A DNA stretch of 64,000 nt from Acholoe squamosa. Taxonomy: Eukaryota; Annelida; Polychaeta; Phyllodocida; Polynoidae. A program made the translations under genes and the position numbers. Location of the stretch: the NCBI GenBank assembly GCA_949317995.1, contig OX439046.1, positions 77,726,934-77,790,933 of the forward strand, in the 5' to 3' direction. The notes beneath the pieces were generated by a model that had not been told where the DNA came from, did no database searches, and saw only the letters and a program-made list of their open reading frames with translations. Each line of letters begins with the position of its first letter. Position 1 is the first letter of the stretch. Below are positions 29,210 to 40,631 of this stretch, in pieces.

Positions 29210-30526
29210 ATGAGTCTCCTTCATCCCAAGGGTCAGGTATGTGCAGTAGGTGAACTAGACCTACACGCCTTGCCTGTCACTCAAAAGGACATATTAAAAT
29301 GTCAAAAAATAACCAAAACTACCAACAATGCCCTGACTCCACACACTGAATCATTTGACTTCACCTTCGAACCAAGCAACCTGTACACAGACCTCTCAGA
29401 AACTGAGCTGTACATGGAACTGGAAGCCGTGGCGGCAGACGGAACAACTCACCTTGCCGTAGGCATAGAAGCTGCTCCAGTCAACAACTTGGCACACGCT
29501 CTCTTTGCTTCCTGCCAGTTGCTAATAAATGGGGAGAAAGTCACCGGCAACAATGAAGACTATGGTCTCAAGGCCTACATTTTGGACACAATTTGTTGCA
29601 ACAAAGAAGACAAAGAGACTCGGTTGAAAGGGTGTCAAAAGTACATGAAAGACACCTGTGGTCACATGGAAGCCAGAGCGGGCGAAAATGCTGGATGGAC
29701 GGCACGGAGAGCAGAGTTCAGTGCCCGCAACAAGCATGCCTTAGTAATGAAGCCGCACCTGGATTTAATTAAACAGTGCAAGGTGCTGCCTCCGAACTGT
29801 GAAATCAAGTTCATATTCGAAAAAAATCAGCCCAATTACTACATGATGCAAGCAGCCGATCAAAACTACTGGGTCAAAATCACCAAAGCTGAAATGACAC
29901 TTCTCCAAAAATGTGTCGACGACGAGGTGGTGAAAACTCACGTCAGCAGTGTCAGGAATCCACATTGGGGCCCTTTCAACTATCACATAGCCAGGTGTAA
30001 AGTAACTAAACACACTTTGGACGGCGGCTCACAAGACTACAGTTGGACTCAACCTGACACTACTCAGATCCCCACCAGGATAGTCTTGTGTATGATAAAG
30101 GAAACAGCAGCTGCTGGGACTAAGACAGAAAATCCTTTCAACTGCAGGCATTTCAACGTGAAGGAAATATGTGTGAGATATGACGATCAAAAGTTTGAGT
30201 TGAAGACCGACTTCGAAACAGGCAACTGCATCAGAGCCTACAGTCAAATGTTCATAGACAGTGGGCTGTCGGCTTTGGGGCAAGACTGTGGCATAACTTT
30301 GGAAGATTTCAAAGATGGATATTCCTTCTTTGTTTTCGACCTGACCCCAGACAGAGCACCTGAAGACAGTCGTATAAATCTCATCAAGCAAGGAAAGCTG
30401 GGCATTTCCCTTAGGTTTGCCGCCCCGACTACTCACGCCATATCTGCCGTCTTGTGTTCCTTCTACGACAACAACATCCAACTAACGGCTGACTGTCTTC
30501 CTGTCACAGACTACCACATGAACTGA
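29210..30526 (+). CDS. Major capsid protein (double jelly-roll)
   Basis: A 438-residue protein beginning two bases after the pVI-like gene. The opening M-S-L-L-H-P-K-G...V-G-E-L-D-L, F-D-F-T-F-E-P-S-N-L-Y-T-D-L, and the second half with F-V-F-D-L-T-P-D and G-K-L-G-I-S-L-R-F are typical of the Polinton hexon-like capsid protein. Text is beta-rich throughout with no membrane helix. Trimers of such proteins tile icosahedral shells. Position directly before the protease gene also fits the family. Confidence 0.93.
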   Translation: MSLLHPKGQVCAVGELDLHALPVTQKDILKCQKITKTTNNALTPHTESFDFTFEPSNLYTDLSETELYMELEAVAADGTTHLAVGIEAAPVNNLAHALFASCQLLINGEKVTGNNEDYGLKAYILDTICCNKEDKETRLKGCQKYMKDTCGHMEARAGENAGWTARRAEFSARNKHALVMKPHLDLIKQCKVLPPNCEIKFIFEKNQPNYYMMQAADQNYWVKITKAEMTLLQKCVDDEVVKTHVSSVRNPHWGPFNYHIARCKVTKHTLDGGSQDYSWTQPDTTQIPTRIVLCMIKETAAAGTKTENPFNCRHFNVKEICVRYDDQKFELKTDFETGNCIRAYSQMFIDSGLSALGQDCGITLEDFKDGYSFFVFDLTPDRAPEDSRINLIKQGKLGISLRFAAPTTHAISAVLCSFYDNNIQLTADCLPVTDYHMN

Positions 30527-30555
30527 GAAAAAAATGAGAACTTCAGACATAACAG

Positions 30556-30999
30556 GTGCACTGGGAAACCATCCACACACAAGGCGGTTCTACCTGGGAA
30601 CTTTTGCCAGTAATCAATGTCCTAAAAAAACCAATTCCCTCTACATGTTTCGTCAGTAACACAGATCCAAGCTCTAAACCTGGTCAGCACTGGGTGGCAT
30701 TTTACGTTTCTCATAACGGGAATGTATTCTACTTTGATCCCTATGGCCTACCTCCGTTTACTATATATCACCAGAGGTTCATGCAAAAGTCGTCAGATGG
30801 TCACGGGTCGTTCAGCAGAAAACAAGTGCAAAACTTTTACGCTAAAACGTGTGGAGCCCACTGCATTAACTTCCTCATAGAAACATGTCGGACCAAGGAT
30901 CCACACCACACTGTGAAAAGGTTTTCTCAGGTCCCCTTCAACTTAATGGACAAAATAGTCAGGCCCTTCCTGAGAAAGAGAGAGAAGAAGAGGCAATGA
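30556..30999 (+). CDS. Adenain-like cysteine protease
   Basis: The coordinates are those of the open frame and the true start is uncertain. The C48/C5-type triad is visible: His in P-G-Q-H-W-V-A-F, Asp in F-Y-F-D-P-Y-G, and Cys in T-C-G-A-H-C-I-N-F. A Gln-containing phrase R-K-Q-V-Q-N precedes the Cys. In adenoviruses and Polintons this enzyme matures the virion proteins. It sits between the major capsid gene and the last small gene, and its stop overlaps the next start (ATGA). Confidence 0.88.
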   Translation: MHWETIHTQGGSTWELLPVINVLKKPIPSTCFVSNTDPSSKPGQHWVAFYVSHNGNVFYFDPYGLPPFTIYHQRFMQKSSDGHGSFSRKQVQNFYAKTCGAHCINFLIETCRTKDPHHTVKRFSQVPFNLMDKIVRPFLRKREKKRQ

Positions 31000-31310
31000 A
31001 TTTCGAGATGAGTCCAGAAGAAGTAGCAGTCAAAGCAGACGTGAGCAATCTTTTGGTGAAAGGAAAAGTTAAACGTGAACTGGATGTGATAGACGGGCTT
31101 CAGAGCACGGCGGAAGTAATAGACAAGATTCTCATCATCATGGCCGAGTTAATGGACAAAGTGGTAGCCCTGGAGGAGAACGACATAGGAAGAAAGGCCT
31201 TGAAGGATTTAATGGAGAGAATGCGGGCCTTAGAGGACCGTAGTCAAAGTCCTACTCCAGCCAAGACCGGGTGCAGTTGGTACTGCAACAAGAATTCATT
31301 TTCCATATAA
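30996..31310 (+). CDS. Small coiled-coil protein at the right end of the Polinton
   Basis: A 104-residue protein starting M-N-F-E-M-S-P-E-E-V, using an ATG that overlaps the protease stop. The middle (about residues 25-80) is heptad-like with L, I and V spaced for a coiled coil (V-I-D-K-I-L-I-I-M-A-E-L-M-D-K-V). The end is short and Cys-containing (C-S-W-Y-C). A frame open further upstream overlaps the protease and is not used. An AATAAA follows at about 31388. No family recognised. Confidence 0.65.
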   Translation: MNFEMSPEEVAVKADVSNLLVKGKVKRELDVIDGLQSTAEVIDKILIIMAELMDKVVALEENDIGRKALKDLMERMRALEDRSQSPTPAKTGCSWYCNKNSFSI

Positions 31311-31452
31311 TATCCATGTACTCTGCTTGCAAAGCATATCTGATTATAATGATTCATACCTAGCATGTACTCTGATAGGAAGAAAAAAATAAAAAGATTG
31401 AATTAAAAAAAACCGAGTTGTGTCTTTTTTGCATTTAATCTCATATCAAAAT

Positions 31453-31846
31453 AGTGAGTCATAAGTATTGCGTAAATTCATAGGAACATTGCATCAGAAA
31501 ATGAGTCATGGTTATTGTGTAATTTGTTTCAAGGATTGCACAATACACCCTCATACGTAGGTCATACGTTTTTGCAAGTAGGTTAGTAGGTCACTTCCGG
31601 TTTGTAAGTAGGTCAGCTCTAGGTATTGCACAATTCTTTTAATTTATGCAACTAGGTCAGGTCACTAGGTCAAATGGAATCCAGCTCTCTGATTGGTCGA
31701 AAAAACTAGGTCATGACCTTATGACGTCACTTCCTGTCAAATCCAGCCCTCTGATTGGTTGAAACTAGGTCACTTCCGGTCTACCAGTAGGTCATGACCT
31801 AGTTAGTAGCTAATCCATTGCGCTCAGTTTGCATGTATATACTACT
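31453..31846. repeat. Right terminal inverted repeat of the Polinton
   Basis: Reverse complement of the left terminal repeat. It ends ...GCATGTATATACTACT, followed by the AAGGTT duplication. It carries the same CCAAT-type boxes, TGACGTCA and TGACCTA words. The inner part has an extra GCAATA/GACTCAT-type segment relative to the left side. Confidence 0.92.
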
Positions 31847-31852
31847 AAGGTT
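31847..31852. repeat. Target site duplication of the Polinton, right
   Basis: AAGGTT, identical to 13508-13513. It defines the outer border of the element on this side. Confidence 0.9.
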
Positions 31853-34800
31853 TGAGTCCAACTCTTTATGGCAAAAAAAACAAATAAGGGCATTTAATTC
31901 TAATTACTTGATTTACTAAAATATTTCAATATGAAGAGGTAAAAATAGAAAACCCCAACCAGGCAGGCTATATTCCTAGAGAAGAGAAAATTTATGAGGT
32001 TCCTTGCTGGGGTCACCAGGATTGAGCGCAGCCATGAGCCCACTCCATGCTCATTCACCCCTATCAATGTCCACCAATGTCTGCCTATTATGAGCCCTGA
32101 TTGATGCAATTTCAAGTTCTAATTCCTTATGTTTTGCTTATTGATGGACCTCTTTCTCTCTGGCTCTCTCAACCTTCAAATCGTTCTATAATCTATTAAT
32201 TTCGGTTTGGAAAACCGCACCCCGGATCCGTAACATCTGTACCTTGGGCTTGGGTGTGTTGACCGGGGAAGCCATCGTTCTGCCCGGGAGTCGTGCCGTG
32301 CTGCCCCATTACCTGTGTCACCCTGCTCGCCACGGTCCACTGATTCCATGGTTACCGGTGGCTCCCCTTGATCTGCCTGACTTTTCAAGAGTCCCAGTTG
32401 CTGTTTGGGGTCCCATTTCGGGTTTGGGTATGACTCATGACAAGAGTCACAGGTAACTTCCATGATGGATTATCCACGAAAACAAGAGTCTGTTCTGCCT
32501 GCCTGCCTGCCTTCTCAGGTATGTACACCTGTGTGACCTAGTTCAGGTGTGTCAGTCAGGTGTGTCAGTCAGGTGGTAGGGAGATGTTCCTTCTGGCAAT
32601 CAATACTGGAGTCAACCCGTATAACTCTTTGACTCCACCCATATATATTGTAGCGTTTTTTGGGCTCCTCCGGATAAGGAATGATCACTCGTGACTCCGA
32701 CAAGTATAATTAACGAGAATCCTATTTCCTGGCTTCCTCTGCCACACCATCTAAAAATGTCTTCGTTACCATAGCTTGTAACCATCTCATGGAGGCAAGT
32801 GTCAGTGCGTCTTACTGCCACCCCAAACCCAGACTGACTGCTGGTGGGACACCTCCAGTTATTTATACACTTGTAAGTCCACCGACGCTGGTGTATGTAT
32901 CATACACCGACGCCAGCGACGCTCCTCCGAATAACAATGATTTACACAGCGCTGACATGACTGCGCCTCCACCGGCTTCCCCACCCCCATAGCAGGATCG
33001 TTTCAGGATCCACCTGCGTCCGCTCGGTCTACGCCACAATATATATATTTTCTGGGCATGTACAATTGGCATTTTTCACACCTTTTTATGCTTATGCGCC
33101 TACAGAATAAAAGCTTATGAATATCCTGCCTTTTGGTCCCAATTGGAAGGGAACACCATAACCTTTCAAATACATGTACTCTCTTGCATATCAAACCATA
33201 ATATTAGGATTAGTTGGCTTCCAAAGGCAAATTTGATGAAAAAGCAGGTTTTTTTTACAGCCCTGGCATATATCCCAGAGTTTCTTTTTTTGTTTTTCTT
33301 GGGTATTGTAGAGCATAAGTATTTGTTTGTGTAACATTCAGTGTAAAATGACAGTCAAATGTCCATCCGACAGTAAAACTAAAACCCTCCCATATTCTAA
33401 ACTAAGACAGTTAATACATTATCCTTATCCTGCTCAGAATTGAGGGGCACTAGGGTGGTTAAGCTGCCGCAAAGATCTTTTTGGCTGTAGCCTGAAGTCT
33501 TCCTCTTATACCAATGAGTGCATCCATATACACATTTTTCTGTGTGATGGACATTTTGTACTTTTGCTGCCAGAAGGACAACTTTCTTAATCTCAAAGTA
33601 ATGCATTTGGATGCATCCTTTATGTTTTAAACCAAGCACAGTCATTCCTTAAACACTATTAAATAACATTTGTACCATAAGTCTCACCATAAGTGTGTTT
33701 TATACATTGTAATATGAAAAAAGGTGTCAGACAGATAAAGTCTGAATTTTAGGGTCTTTTAAGCTAATGCTGTTCCGAGTTGGTGGTCCATTAGGTTATG
33801 ATGATCATTATTTCTTAGAGTAGGCATGCTGAACTTAATGTAGATTGATTTTAATGAGTATTTAAGCATTTTCTAGAGAACTAGAGGGAAAATAGCATTT
33901 TTGACAAGAATTTTCATTTTTTCACAAGATGGCTGAATTTCATCAGCCTATATCTCAAAAATTTTGAACAGTGATGTTTATTCATGAGCTTACTAAACTT
34001 GTATACTGTAAGAGCTGGTCAACAAAATTAGCATATTACTGATTAAATCTGTCGGATGGACATAAAAAGTGACAAATTGTTATCACACAGCTATAAAAAT
34101 GAACTAGTAGGAATAATCATGTATAATTGGTGGTTCCAAGGAGTCAAGACATTGTTCTTTCAATGTAATAAAGTGATTAATTCCTTTTCTGACTTTCATA
34201 TCTGGGGCCTTCTCAGGGAGATAAGTACGTCCCCAGGAAATCTGGCCAATATATATATATATACATACACAGAGACATACATAAATGTATATATATATAC
34301 ATGTATGTACTCTGGTCTGTATGTGCAGAAAGAACAGGGAGACAGGCAGGAAAAAGGACAGGAAGGGAGAGAAGTGGGTAGGCTGAGAACATGAAGAGAT
34401 ATTTAAGAGAGAGACTGGAGAGAAGGTTGAAAATGAGGGGGAGATGAGGGGAAGAAACTAGAGGTGGGAGGGAAGGGGAGGGATTGGGCAGAGGAGGAAT
34501 AAGGAGACATGGGAAAGAAGGAGAAGGGAAGGGAGGAAAAAGGAAAGGAGGGAGAGCAAGGATTAAAGGGGCAGGAGTAGAGAGAAAAGCTGAGCAGGGA
34601 GAAGAGGTAGAAAGGAGAGAGGAGGAGGGGAAACATGACTGGATGGCGACGAGCAGAGGAGAAATGAATTTTTTTTGGGTAGCATACAATGAAAACTTTC
34701 ATACCTGTGTAGATCATAGAAAACTAGGCATGGTGCCGATGAGATCAGACTTATCATCAGCCCAGGCCCTAAGAACAGATAGCTTTTCATACAAGTCCTC

Positions 34801-35677
34801 TCCCATAGAATACAGATGACAGGGATGAATATAAATATGTTTATAGTCCTTTTCAAATCAATACTGTGTGTGTACTCAGTCGTTAGACCCCAACCTTCAC
34901 TGTTAATTATAAAAGAATCAGAATTTTTTTCTGATAATGTTCTGATCTCGGTTTTTGATCTTTTGTCAAATTTTTCTTATCATAAGCTGGTACAGGCTCT
35001 TCTTTTAGATCATCAGGACCCATAAAATCCTCTTCCACTCTGAGAGAATATAGGCCTAGAATTGAATCATTTTTTTTATCTGATATGGGATGTGTTTTCA
35101 CAAAACCAGTCACATGTCGCAAAAATAGAATTTAGGATTATGATCTCATTATACAGAGCACATCTAAAACTTCATGTTGCTTTTTAATCCATCAGTACAT
35201 CATTATTTCCCCATTTTTGGTGAATTTTTCAAGTTTAAAATTTTCAGATACAAATTACTGGCAATAGAGGATTAAACACAGTTTTTTTTTATTCATGTAT
35301 ATGTCCACACAAAACAGGTATTCCAACATTTCCTTTTACCCAGTATATATGCATCATATACAAATGGGGTAAGTTTGGTACCAATGTAAAGAGGAAATGC
35401 CTGGTTATTTGAAAGTATTAAATGTTCAGGTTAAGTTCTTGAGAATAAATAAGTACAAGGCAAGGTGTCAAATATGTAGGCGATAAATTTTGATTATAAT
35501 TCTAAGAAAATCATTGACTCTGATGATCAAATCAGCTAATATCTGTCATATCTATGCATGCTTTTGCATTCTTTCTTCATTGATAGTAAAGCAAACATGA
35601 TAATTAATTCAAATACCCAAAAACCTCTATTTCTTGAAAATAACCATTTTTAACCTATTAGGCTGATTATCTCTGGT
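31853..35677. other. Non-coding stretch right of the Polinton
   Basis: No supported gene. It contains a run of TGCC units (about 32498-32512), a small hairpin built on GACGCTGGTGTATG and its complement (about 32886-32921), a TA-rich patch (about 34249-34305) and the homopurine tract at 34325-34665. Open frames on either strand of the homopurine tract are composition artefacts. Confidence 0.4.
34325..34665 (+). repeat. Homopurine (A/G) tract
   Basis: About 340 bp almost entirely of A and G on the plus strand (GGGAGG, AGAGAG and GAAGGGA words), preceded by an alternating TA/CA patch at 34249-34312. Such tracts can form triplex DNA. The cause may be simple-sequence expansion. Confidence 0.8.
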
Positions 35678-36109
35678 CTAGGATGGCTGACTTCTGACTG
35701 GTTTTATGAAACACATCACATATGACCTGTTAGATGTATTAAAAAGAACCAATGGAATTTCATTTGAAGATTTGTTTGGATTAACAATACCTCTTTCCAC
35801 ACAATATGGGACAGGTTTTGATCTTAACGAATTCTCTGTCACACCAATTGTTTTATGCATTGACTTATCAGACAAAACCATTGCTGAAATACAACATTCA
35901 CTGTTAGGTGGGATTGACATGCATGACTTAGCTCTAATTGTTAGCACGTTAGTTTCAACATTTTCACATGAAATGTTAGCTCTAGTTTTCCTTAGAAGGT
36001 CTACACCTAGTATGACTGATCTATTTAACCTAGGACATACATGCATGTAGGTGTTAGAACCTATCACTATTGGCAATCTGATCTTGATGTGCATATTGTG
36101 ATGTACCAT
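35678..36109 (-). pseudogene. Protease-region piece of fossil B
   Basis: A 143-residue open stretch. L-N-R-S-V-I-L-G-V-D-L-L-R-K-T-R-A-N-I near its start is the usual end of an LTR-element retropepsin (I-L-G-x-D-F/L-L). The rest would be the linker toward reverse transcriptase, which is not seen. Part of a dead element. Confidence 0.5.
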
Positions 36110-36933
36110 CTGCTAGGAAAATCTTAACTTTACACTTTTTTCTCTTAAGTTTTTCTCTTAACAAACAGCTGTATATAGTGTTTGGGATATACATGAAATT
36201 GATGTATCAAATTGATGTATGAATAAGTGCAGGTATGGTATATTAACAAATACTTACATTCAACGCTCCATTTTCCAAGTTACATTTTATATTTTCATTG
36301 ATCTCATTTCCAGTGTTAACAGAATTTTTTCTAGAGGGCAAGCATTTACCAATAGACTTAACATGTTTAAATTATCCCTTTTCTTGTTGGACATAGAGTG
36401 CAGGTCATCCCTCTTATTATTATTACTGCCCCTATCACGAGAAGGTGATCTGCTTTCATTACTATGGTGGTTGTCAAAGTAATGGTCATTGGAGCTTAAG
36501 CGCTTATTATAATACTGATCTTTGGAATGATTCCTGTAGTAATTTCTACCATTCCCATGTGGTGACCTGGAACCATTTCTACGCCTAGAACTGTCACATC
36601 TATCATAATAGGAATCTGTCCTAGAATTCCTGTTGCTAGGTGATTTAGATCTGCCATACGAATTATAATGGTGGTCGTGGCTGTTGGATCTCTGCTATCA
36701 CTGCTATCATATCTCCTGTAGCTAGATCTGTTCCCATCTCTGGCATTTTCATCAAAGTTGACTTTTCTAGCAGGGTTATCTGTCAGGGCGTTAAGGCGGG
36801 CGAGAATTTGATCATTAGTGCTCTTCAAACGCAATATTTCATCTGCCTGATTTTTACTATTGTACAGTGCTAAACCCTTAAGTCTGGACACCTCCCATCT
36901 AGCCTTGTTAATAGCCTCTTTGATTGACTGAGG

Positions 36934-37155
36934 TCAGCAATCAAACACTACATTCTGCAACTCATCTCTAAGATTACTCTTGAAGATAGTTATCAGTGCA
37001 TGTATAGGAATGCCCTCTTTATCCATTAGTCTACGCAAATCTGTGGCAAAACTTGTTATATCCTCATCTTCCTTCTGTCTTCTATGCATATAACCTTTCT
37101 TCATCTCATCTACACTGAAGAACAATGTATCTGGCAAAATGACATGTATACCCAT
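36934..37155 (-). pseudogene. gag capsid-like piece of fossil B
   Basis: A 73-residue open stretch with F-F-S-V-D-E-M-K-K-G-Y and Q-K-E-D-E-D-I-T-S-F-A-T-D-L-R-R-L, which fits the second helical part of LTR-element gag capsid domains (the x-Q-x-x-x-E-S-v-x-x-F-x-x-x-L pattern). Part of a dead element. Confidence 0.45.
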
Positions 37156-38423
37156 GTCAAGTTAGATTTGATGTGGAGAGCACATGTCTTTGTGACATGT
37201 GCACATATGTCACCATGACACCTGTAGCATGCCTTACATGTCCTATGATTTGACATACCTTGAAATGCCTTGTCACTTGTGATTTGACAAGGGTCACTGC
37301 CGTGTCAAAGTTGTGTTGACATGTGATAATATGTCAGGTTTGACATGCATAGTTGTTGTGGGATATACCAGTAGATGGGGCAAACAGTCATTTTGGTACT
37401 AGGATTATCCACTACCAAGAGGTACTACCAACACCTGAGACATTTGCTGTAGCTCTGTGTAATTTTGTTCTCGGTATAGATGAATCACTAAAGTGTATTG
37501 GTATTTTCACACAAGGGTAGTGAAAACATTTCATTGTTAATTGTGCATGTATTATTTGATAATAAAATGAAACCCCTAAATCCTGAATACTTCAACAGGG
37601 GAGATCGGACCACTTATATGTGGGCCAGGAAGAATACCAAAAGGTTTTATGCTAATACCCAATGTATAATACATAGCCTCAATGTCTACAATACATGCCC
37701 TAGGTCCCCTGACAAGGAGAAGTTATGTAGATAGGGATATAGGCCTTGTTGTTACAGGCCTGTGGCACTATGATATCCCCTACCTCATACACCTTAATTG
37801 TACCACTGGTACACAGCTATTGACTGCCATTGACCCTTGCATAATTGTCACACAGTACTACCTGGCACTCAGGTGCATGAACCAGGAATATGTGACATGT
37901 GTTCATTATGCATGTCAAATGGAGTTGACATACAAGATGTGTGAGCCTCAACCTGACTTGACATACCTTCGTACATGTCACATAGGAGACAAATCCTGAC
38001 ATGTGCAGTACATGTCAAAGCGATCAGTTTTCTTCTCTCTGTGTACCGGGAGCCTATCAAATTTGTCAATGAAAACTGATGTCCACTCTTTCATGTCAAA
38101 TGGAGCCTCATGTGAGGCTTCATAAACATCATAAAAGTTCCAGCTTTGCCCCTTAGGAATTTTCCAAGTTCTTTGAAACAATAGGTCTTATCGCTGTAGA
38201 TTGGATCAGCATATGCATTGAATTGCTCCATGAATTCCTTAGGTGATCTCAAGATAGTAGTACACTCAAATGGTGTGGGCTCTCTTCCTAACTTGTTAGC
38301 TGTGTCCCTGTGTCTACAGCTACAGCATCACCATCACTGTCAGGATTTACAGTTTGCATAGTAAGCCTCTTTATATCCTTTTACAAGTTGCCTAACTCCT
38401 TTCCAGACTCAATGTTATGCTGA

Positions 38424-38744
38424 TTAAACACTGTTCTGTCCTAACAGTTTGTTGAACTCTGCTGCATCGGATGCTGCTTTTTCATAGGTAGCTTTCATTA
38501 ATTTAAGCTCTACCAGGGCTTGCTCTAATGTTACTTCGTCACCTATCTTGTCTGTTGTAGCGTTAAAACTAACAAACAATGAAGCTGCACTCTGATCACT
38601 GCCAACTACAGTATCATCTACCGAAAAATCAGATGATTCAGTGTCACTTAGCTGTAATGGGTTTAAAGTTGTCGGGAGTGAAGGCGGTATGTGGCCTCCT
38701 GGTAGGAGTTCAGGTCTCTCATGGTTTAGAGTTGATGTTACCAA
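38424..38744 (-). pseudogene. gag N-terminal piece of fossil B
   Basis: An open stretch of 106 residues with L-N-P-L-Q-L-S-D-T-E-S-S-D and S-L-F-V-S-F-N, matching the fossil A piece at 7185-7481 in order and spacing. A helical stretch follows (L-K-L-M-K-A-T-Y). Part of a dead element. Confidence 0.5.
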
Positions 38745-39346
38745 GTCGTGTAGATCCCTCAGTCCCTTAGCTGATTCTTTAGGAAGTTTCTTGCTGTACA
38801 GCTAGAGTCTTATCTTCAGGGGAGTCTCTTCATTGCTGTGTTCTTCTCTCTCGGCCATTAAAGTTCATAGGATAGATGCACGAGAGCTGATATTATAACT
38901 TGTTTAACTCACTGGTCAATGAGAGTGCACCTTTAAAGAACCGTTGGTTCCCCACATGTCCTATCTGGATGTGCTAATAATGATATGACTAAAAGGCAAG
39001 ACCTTGAGTAAGTTGATAATGAGGTTGTATTTATTCCAGCATATTGTACAAAGTCTTAATGGATATTAGTGTATAGGTAGGTGGCCTATGCTGGTCTGAG
39101 GTTACAGGTAGGGCACAGCAGGTAGGTAAGGTAGCGACTAGGGTTACCCCTATGATTGATATGTGTAACTAAGGGGTGTGTGTGTCTACAGTGTACACGT
39201 AGTACTATGATATACAATGTATAGCAATAGAAATATGTATAGAGTTATCATGTATATACAGATAAAAGATTTCCATATATAACACTATGTATATCATTTT
39301 TACACAGTTCAATGATTATTTATTCTTTATTAACATTGTAATTCAG

Positions 39347-39655
39347 GACTGAGAGTGGAACACTACATCTCATGTTTGCCCAATCTTCTGATTGGATGGC
39401 TTCATGGGAGGCTGCAGGGAAGGTTGGTACAACAGTACTAGAGGTCCATATGGGGCTGGCCTCAACAAGAAGTCAACACAAGGTAGATGAATGGACTGCC
39501 TGTATCAAGGATATGCTGAACAATGTCCAGCCTCAAATACTCCATGTTCATCATGCTCAGGGCTGTCCCAGACTATCAGAAGAACTGATATCATGGGTAA
39601 ATGAGAGACAATATCTTGTGGGAACTGGAGGCAGTAGGTGGAGCATCTGGTCCAG
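39347..39655 (+). CDS. Host repeat-domain gene, exon a
   Basis: 309 bp (103 codons) between an acceptor ATTCAG and a donor CCAG|GTAATG. It encodes T-E-S-G-T-L-H-L, L-E-V-H-M-G-L and the domain core V-D-E-W-T-A-C-I-K-D-M-L-N-N-V-Q-P-Q-I-L-H-V-H. It is the most divergent and shortest copy. Both borders split an Arg codon after AG, like the other exons. Confidence 0.6.
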
Positions 39656-39910
39656 GTAATGAGACAATTTGTTCGTTGAGCACAGCTTCATTTTGATGTT
39701 TTGAATGTATGATAAGGTAATTGTTAATGGTTTAGACCCCTACACTCCTATTATAAAGTCTTTAACAACAGTGGAGGTTTTCTATCAATCAAGGTGAAGG
39801 CTCCTCCTACAATTGCAAAGTTCATTAAAATCAAAAACATTGATACTTTCCTTTATCTATTATGTTATCCATGAATCATTCAAATATCCATTTCCATAGA
39901 ACACTGTTAG

Positions 39911-40348
39911 ACAATATGATCCTTACAGTGGTGACGATGTGAAGCACACACAGGAGTACATTCCCGGTACTGACAGATTTGTCTTCATATCAAGGACCGG
40001 AGATAATGAGATAACATTAAACGTTGAAAATCTTCAAGATGCCCTCCTCTATAAACCTAGTAATGAGTATTCAGGAGTATGGGTAGCTATATTCAACATA
40101 GCATTCCCAACAGTGCATACACAAAGCCAAAACCAATCAAACGAAACACCATCTGAGTGGCGAGAAGCAGTCAGCAAGCTTCTAGATGTTTGGCATCCAG
40201 AATACGGAATGACAATAGACAGCTTCAACAATAACATGCTTGGTGACATCATCGATGACAGCTTTAATGAGCAGTTGAGGAAAGAAAAGGAAGGAGAAAG
40301 AAGGGGATATGACATTATCCAGGAGAACAGCAAACGCATCACCTTTAG
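39911..40348 (+). CDS. Host repeat-domain gene, exon b
   Basis: 438 bp (146 codons). The acceptor ACTGTTAG at 39910 keeps the shared phase and frame (R-Q-Y-D-P-Y-S-G). The nearer TAG at 39897-39899 would bring a stop. The donor is TTTAG|GTCAAT. It encodes E-Y-I-P-G-T-D-R-F, I-T-L-N-V-E-N-L, then the core S-E-W-R-E-A-V-S-K-L-L-D-V-W-H-P-E-Y, clearly alignable with E-V-P-D-T...W-H-Q-V-V-T-H-L-L-H-T-F-H-P of the later exons. It has an extra acidic/basic tail (L-R-K-E-K-E-G-E-R-R). Confidence 0.65.
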
Positions 40349-40576
40349 GTCAATGTATGTAATAATATTGTTTCATATTAGGCTATCTAGGTACCCTGGT
40401 TTTATATAGTCAAATTATTGGTGGTATACTCTTCCACAAAAAAAAAGATGTGTAGAAACAACTCATGTTGGTAGAGAAATGTCCAACTTCTGCGGGTGTA
40501 AAAACAATTCTTGTGGGTGCAGAGACAATTCTTGCAGGTGCAGAAACGATTCTTGCCCTGAGGGCATGTACTTCAG

Positions 40577-40577
40577 T

Positions 40578-40629
<52 letters not shown>

Positions 40630-40631
40630 TC
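40577..40631. repeat. (CTTT)n microsatellite
   Basis: About 13-14 uninterrupted tetranucleotide units on the plus strand, in the intron after exon b. Likely length-polymorphic between individuals. Confidence 0.95.

Larger units (their letters stand above)
13514..31846. mobile_element. Polinton/Maverick element, 18.3 kb
   Basis: Flanked by a perfect AAGGTT duplication and bounded by terminal inverted repeats that start AGTAGTATATACATGC. It carries the full Polinton kit: protein-primed DNA polymerase B, DDE integrase with chromodomain, packaging ATPase, adenain-like protease, double jelly-roll capsid, penton-like protein and pVI-like protein, plus cargo. The terminal repeats are nearly identical in their first 300 bp (about three mismatches), so the insertion is recent on an evolutionary scale. 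The element looks whole or nearly so, with about one apparent break among its core genes. Polinton-encoded virions are suggested by the gene set but are unproven. Confidence 0.97.
35678..39240 (-). mobile_element. LTR retrotransposon fossil B (gag/protease piece)
   Basis: Minus-strand counterpart of fossil A. An LTR-like stretch (about 39240-38930) is followed by gag-like frames (from about 38860), an Arg/Ser/Asp-rich gag tail (about 36890-36390), and a protease-distal phrase V-I-L-G-V-D-L-L (about 36000). The gag centre has the capsid-like phrase R-R-Q-K-E-D-E-D-I-T-S-F-A-T-D-L. It shares blocks and LTR text with fossil A but is clearly diverged from it. Broken in several places; old. No reverse transcriptase or integrase seen. 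Confidence 0.65.

Noticed and set aside
31960-32000. Similarity of CTAGAGAAGAGAAA near 31970 to the left flank of the Polinton near 13488
   Set aside because: Only about 14 bases agree well, and the exact AAGGTT duplication already defines the borders. Chance or a minor shared repeat is enough to explain it.
34213-34819. Open frames on both strands over the homopurine tract
   Set aside because: Lys/Glu/Gly or Pro/Ser/Phe text follows directly from A/G composition.
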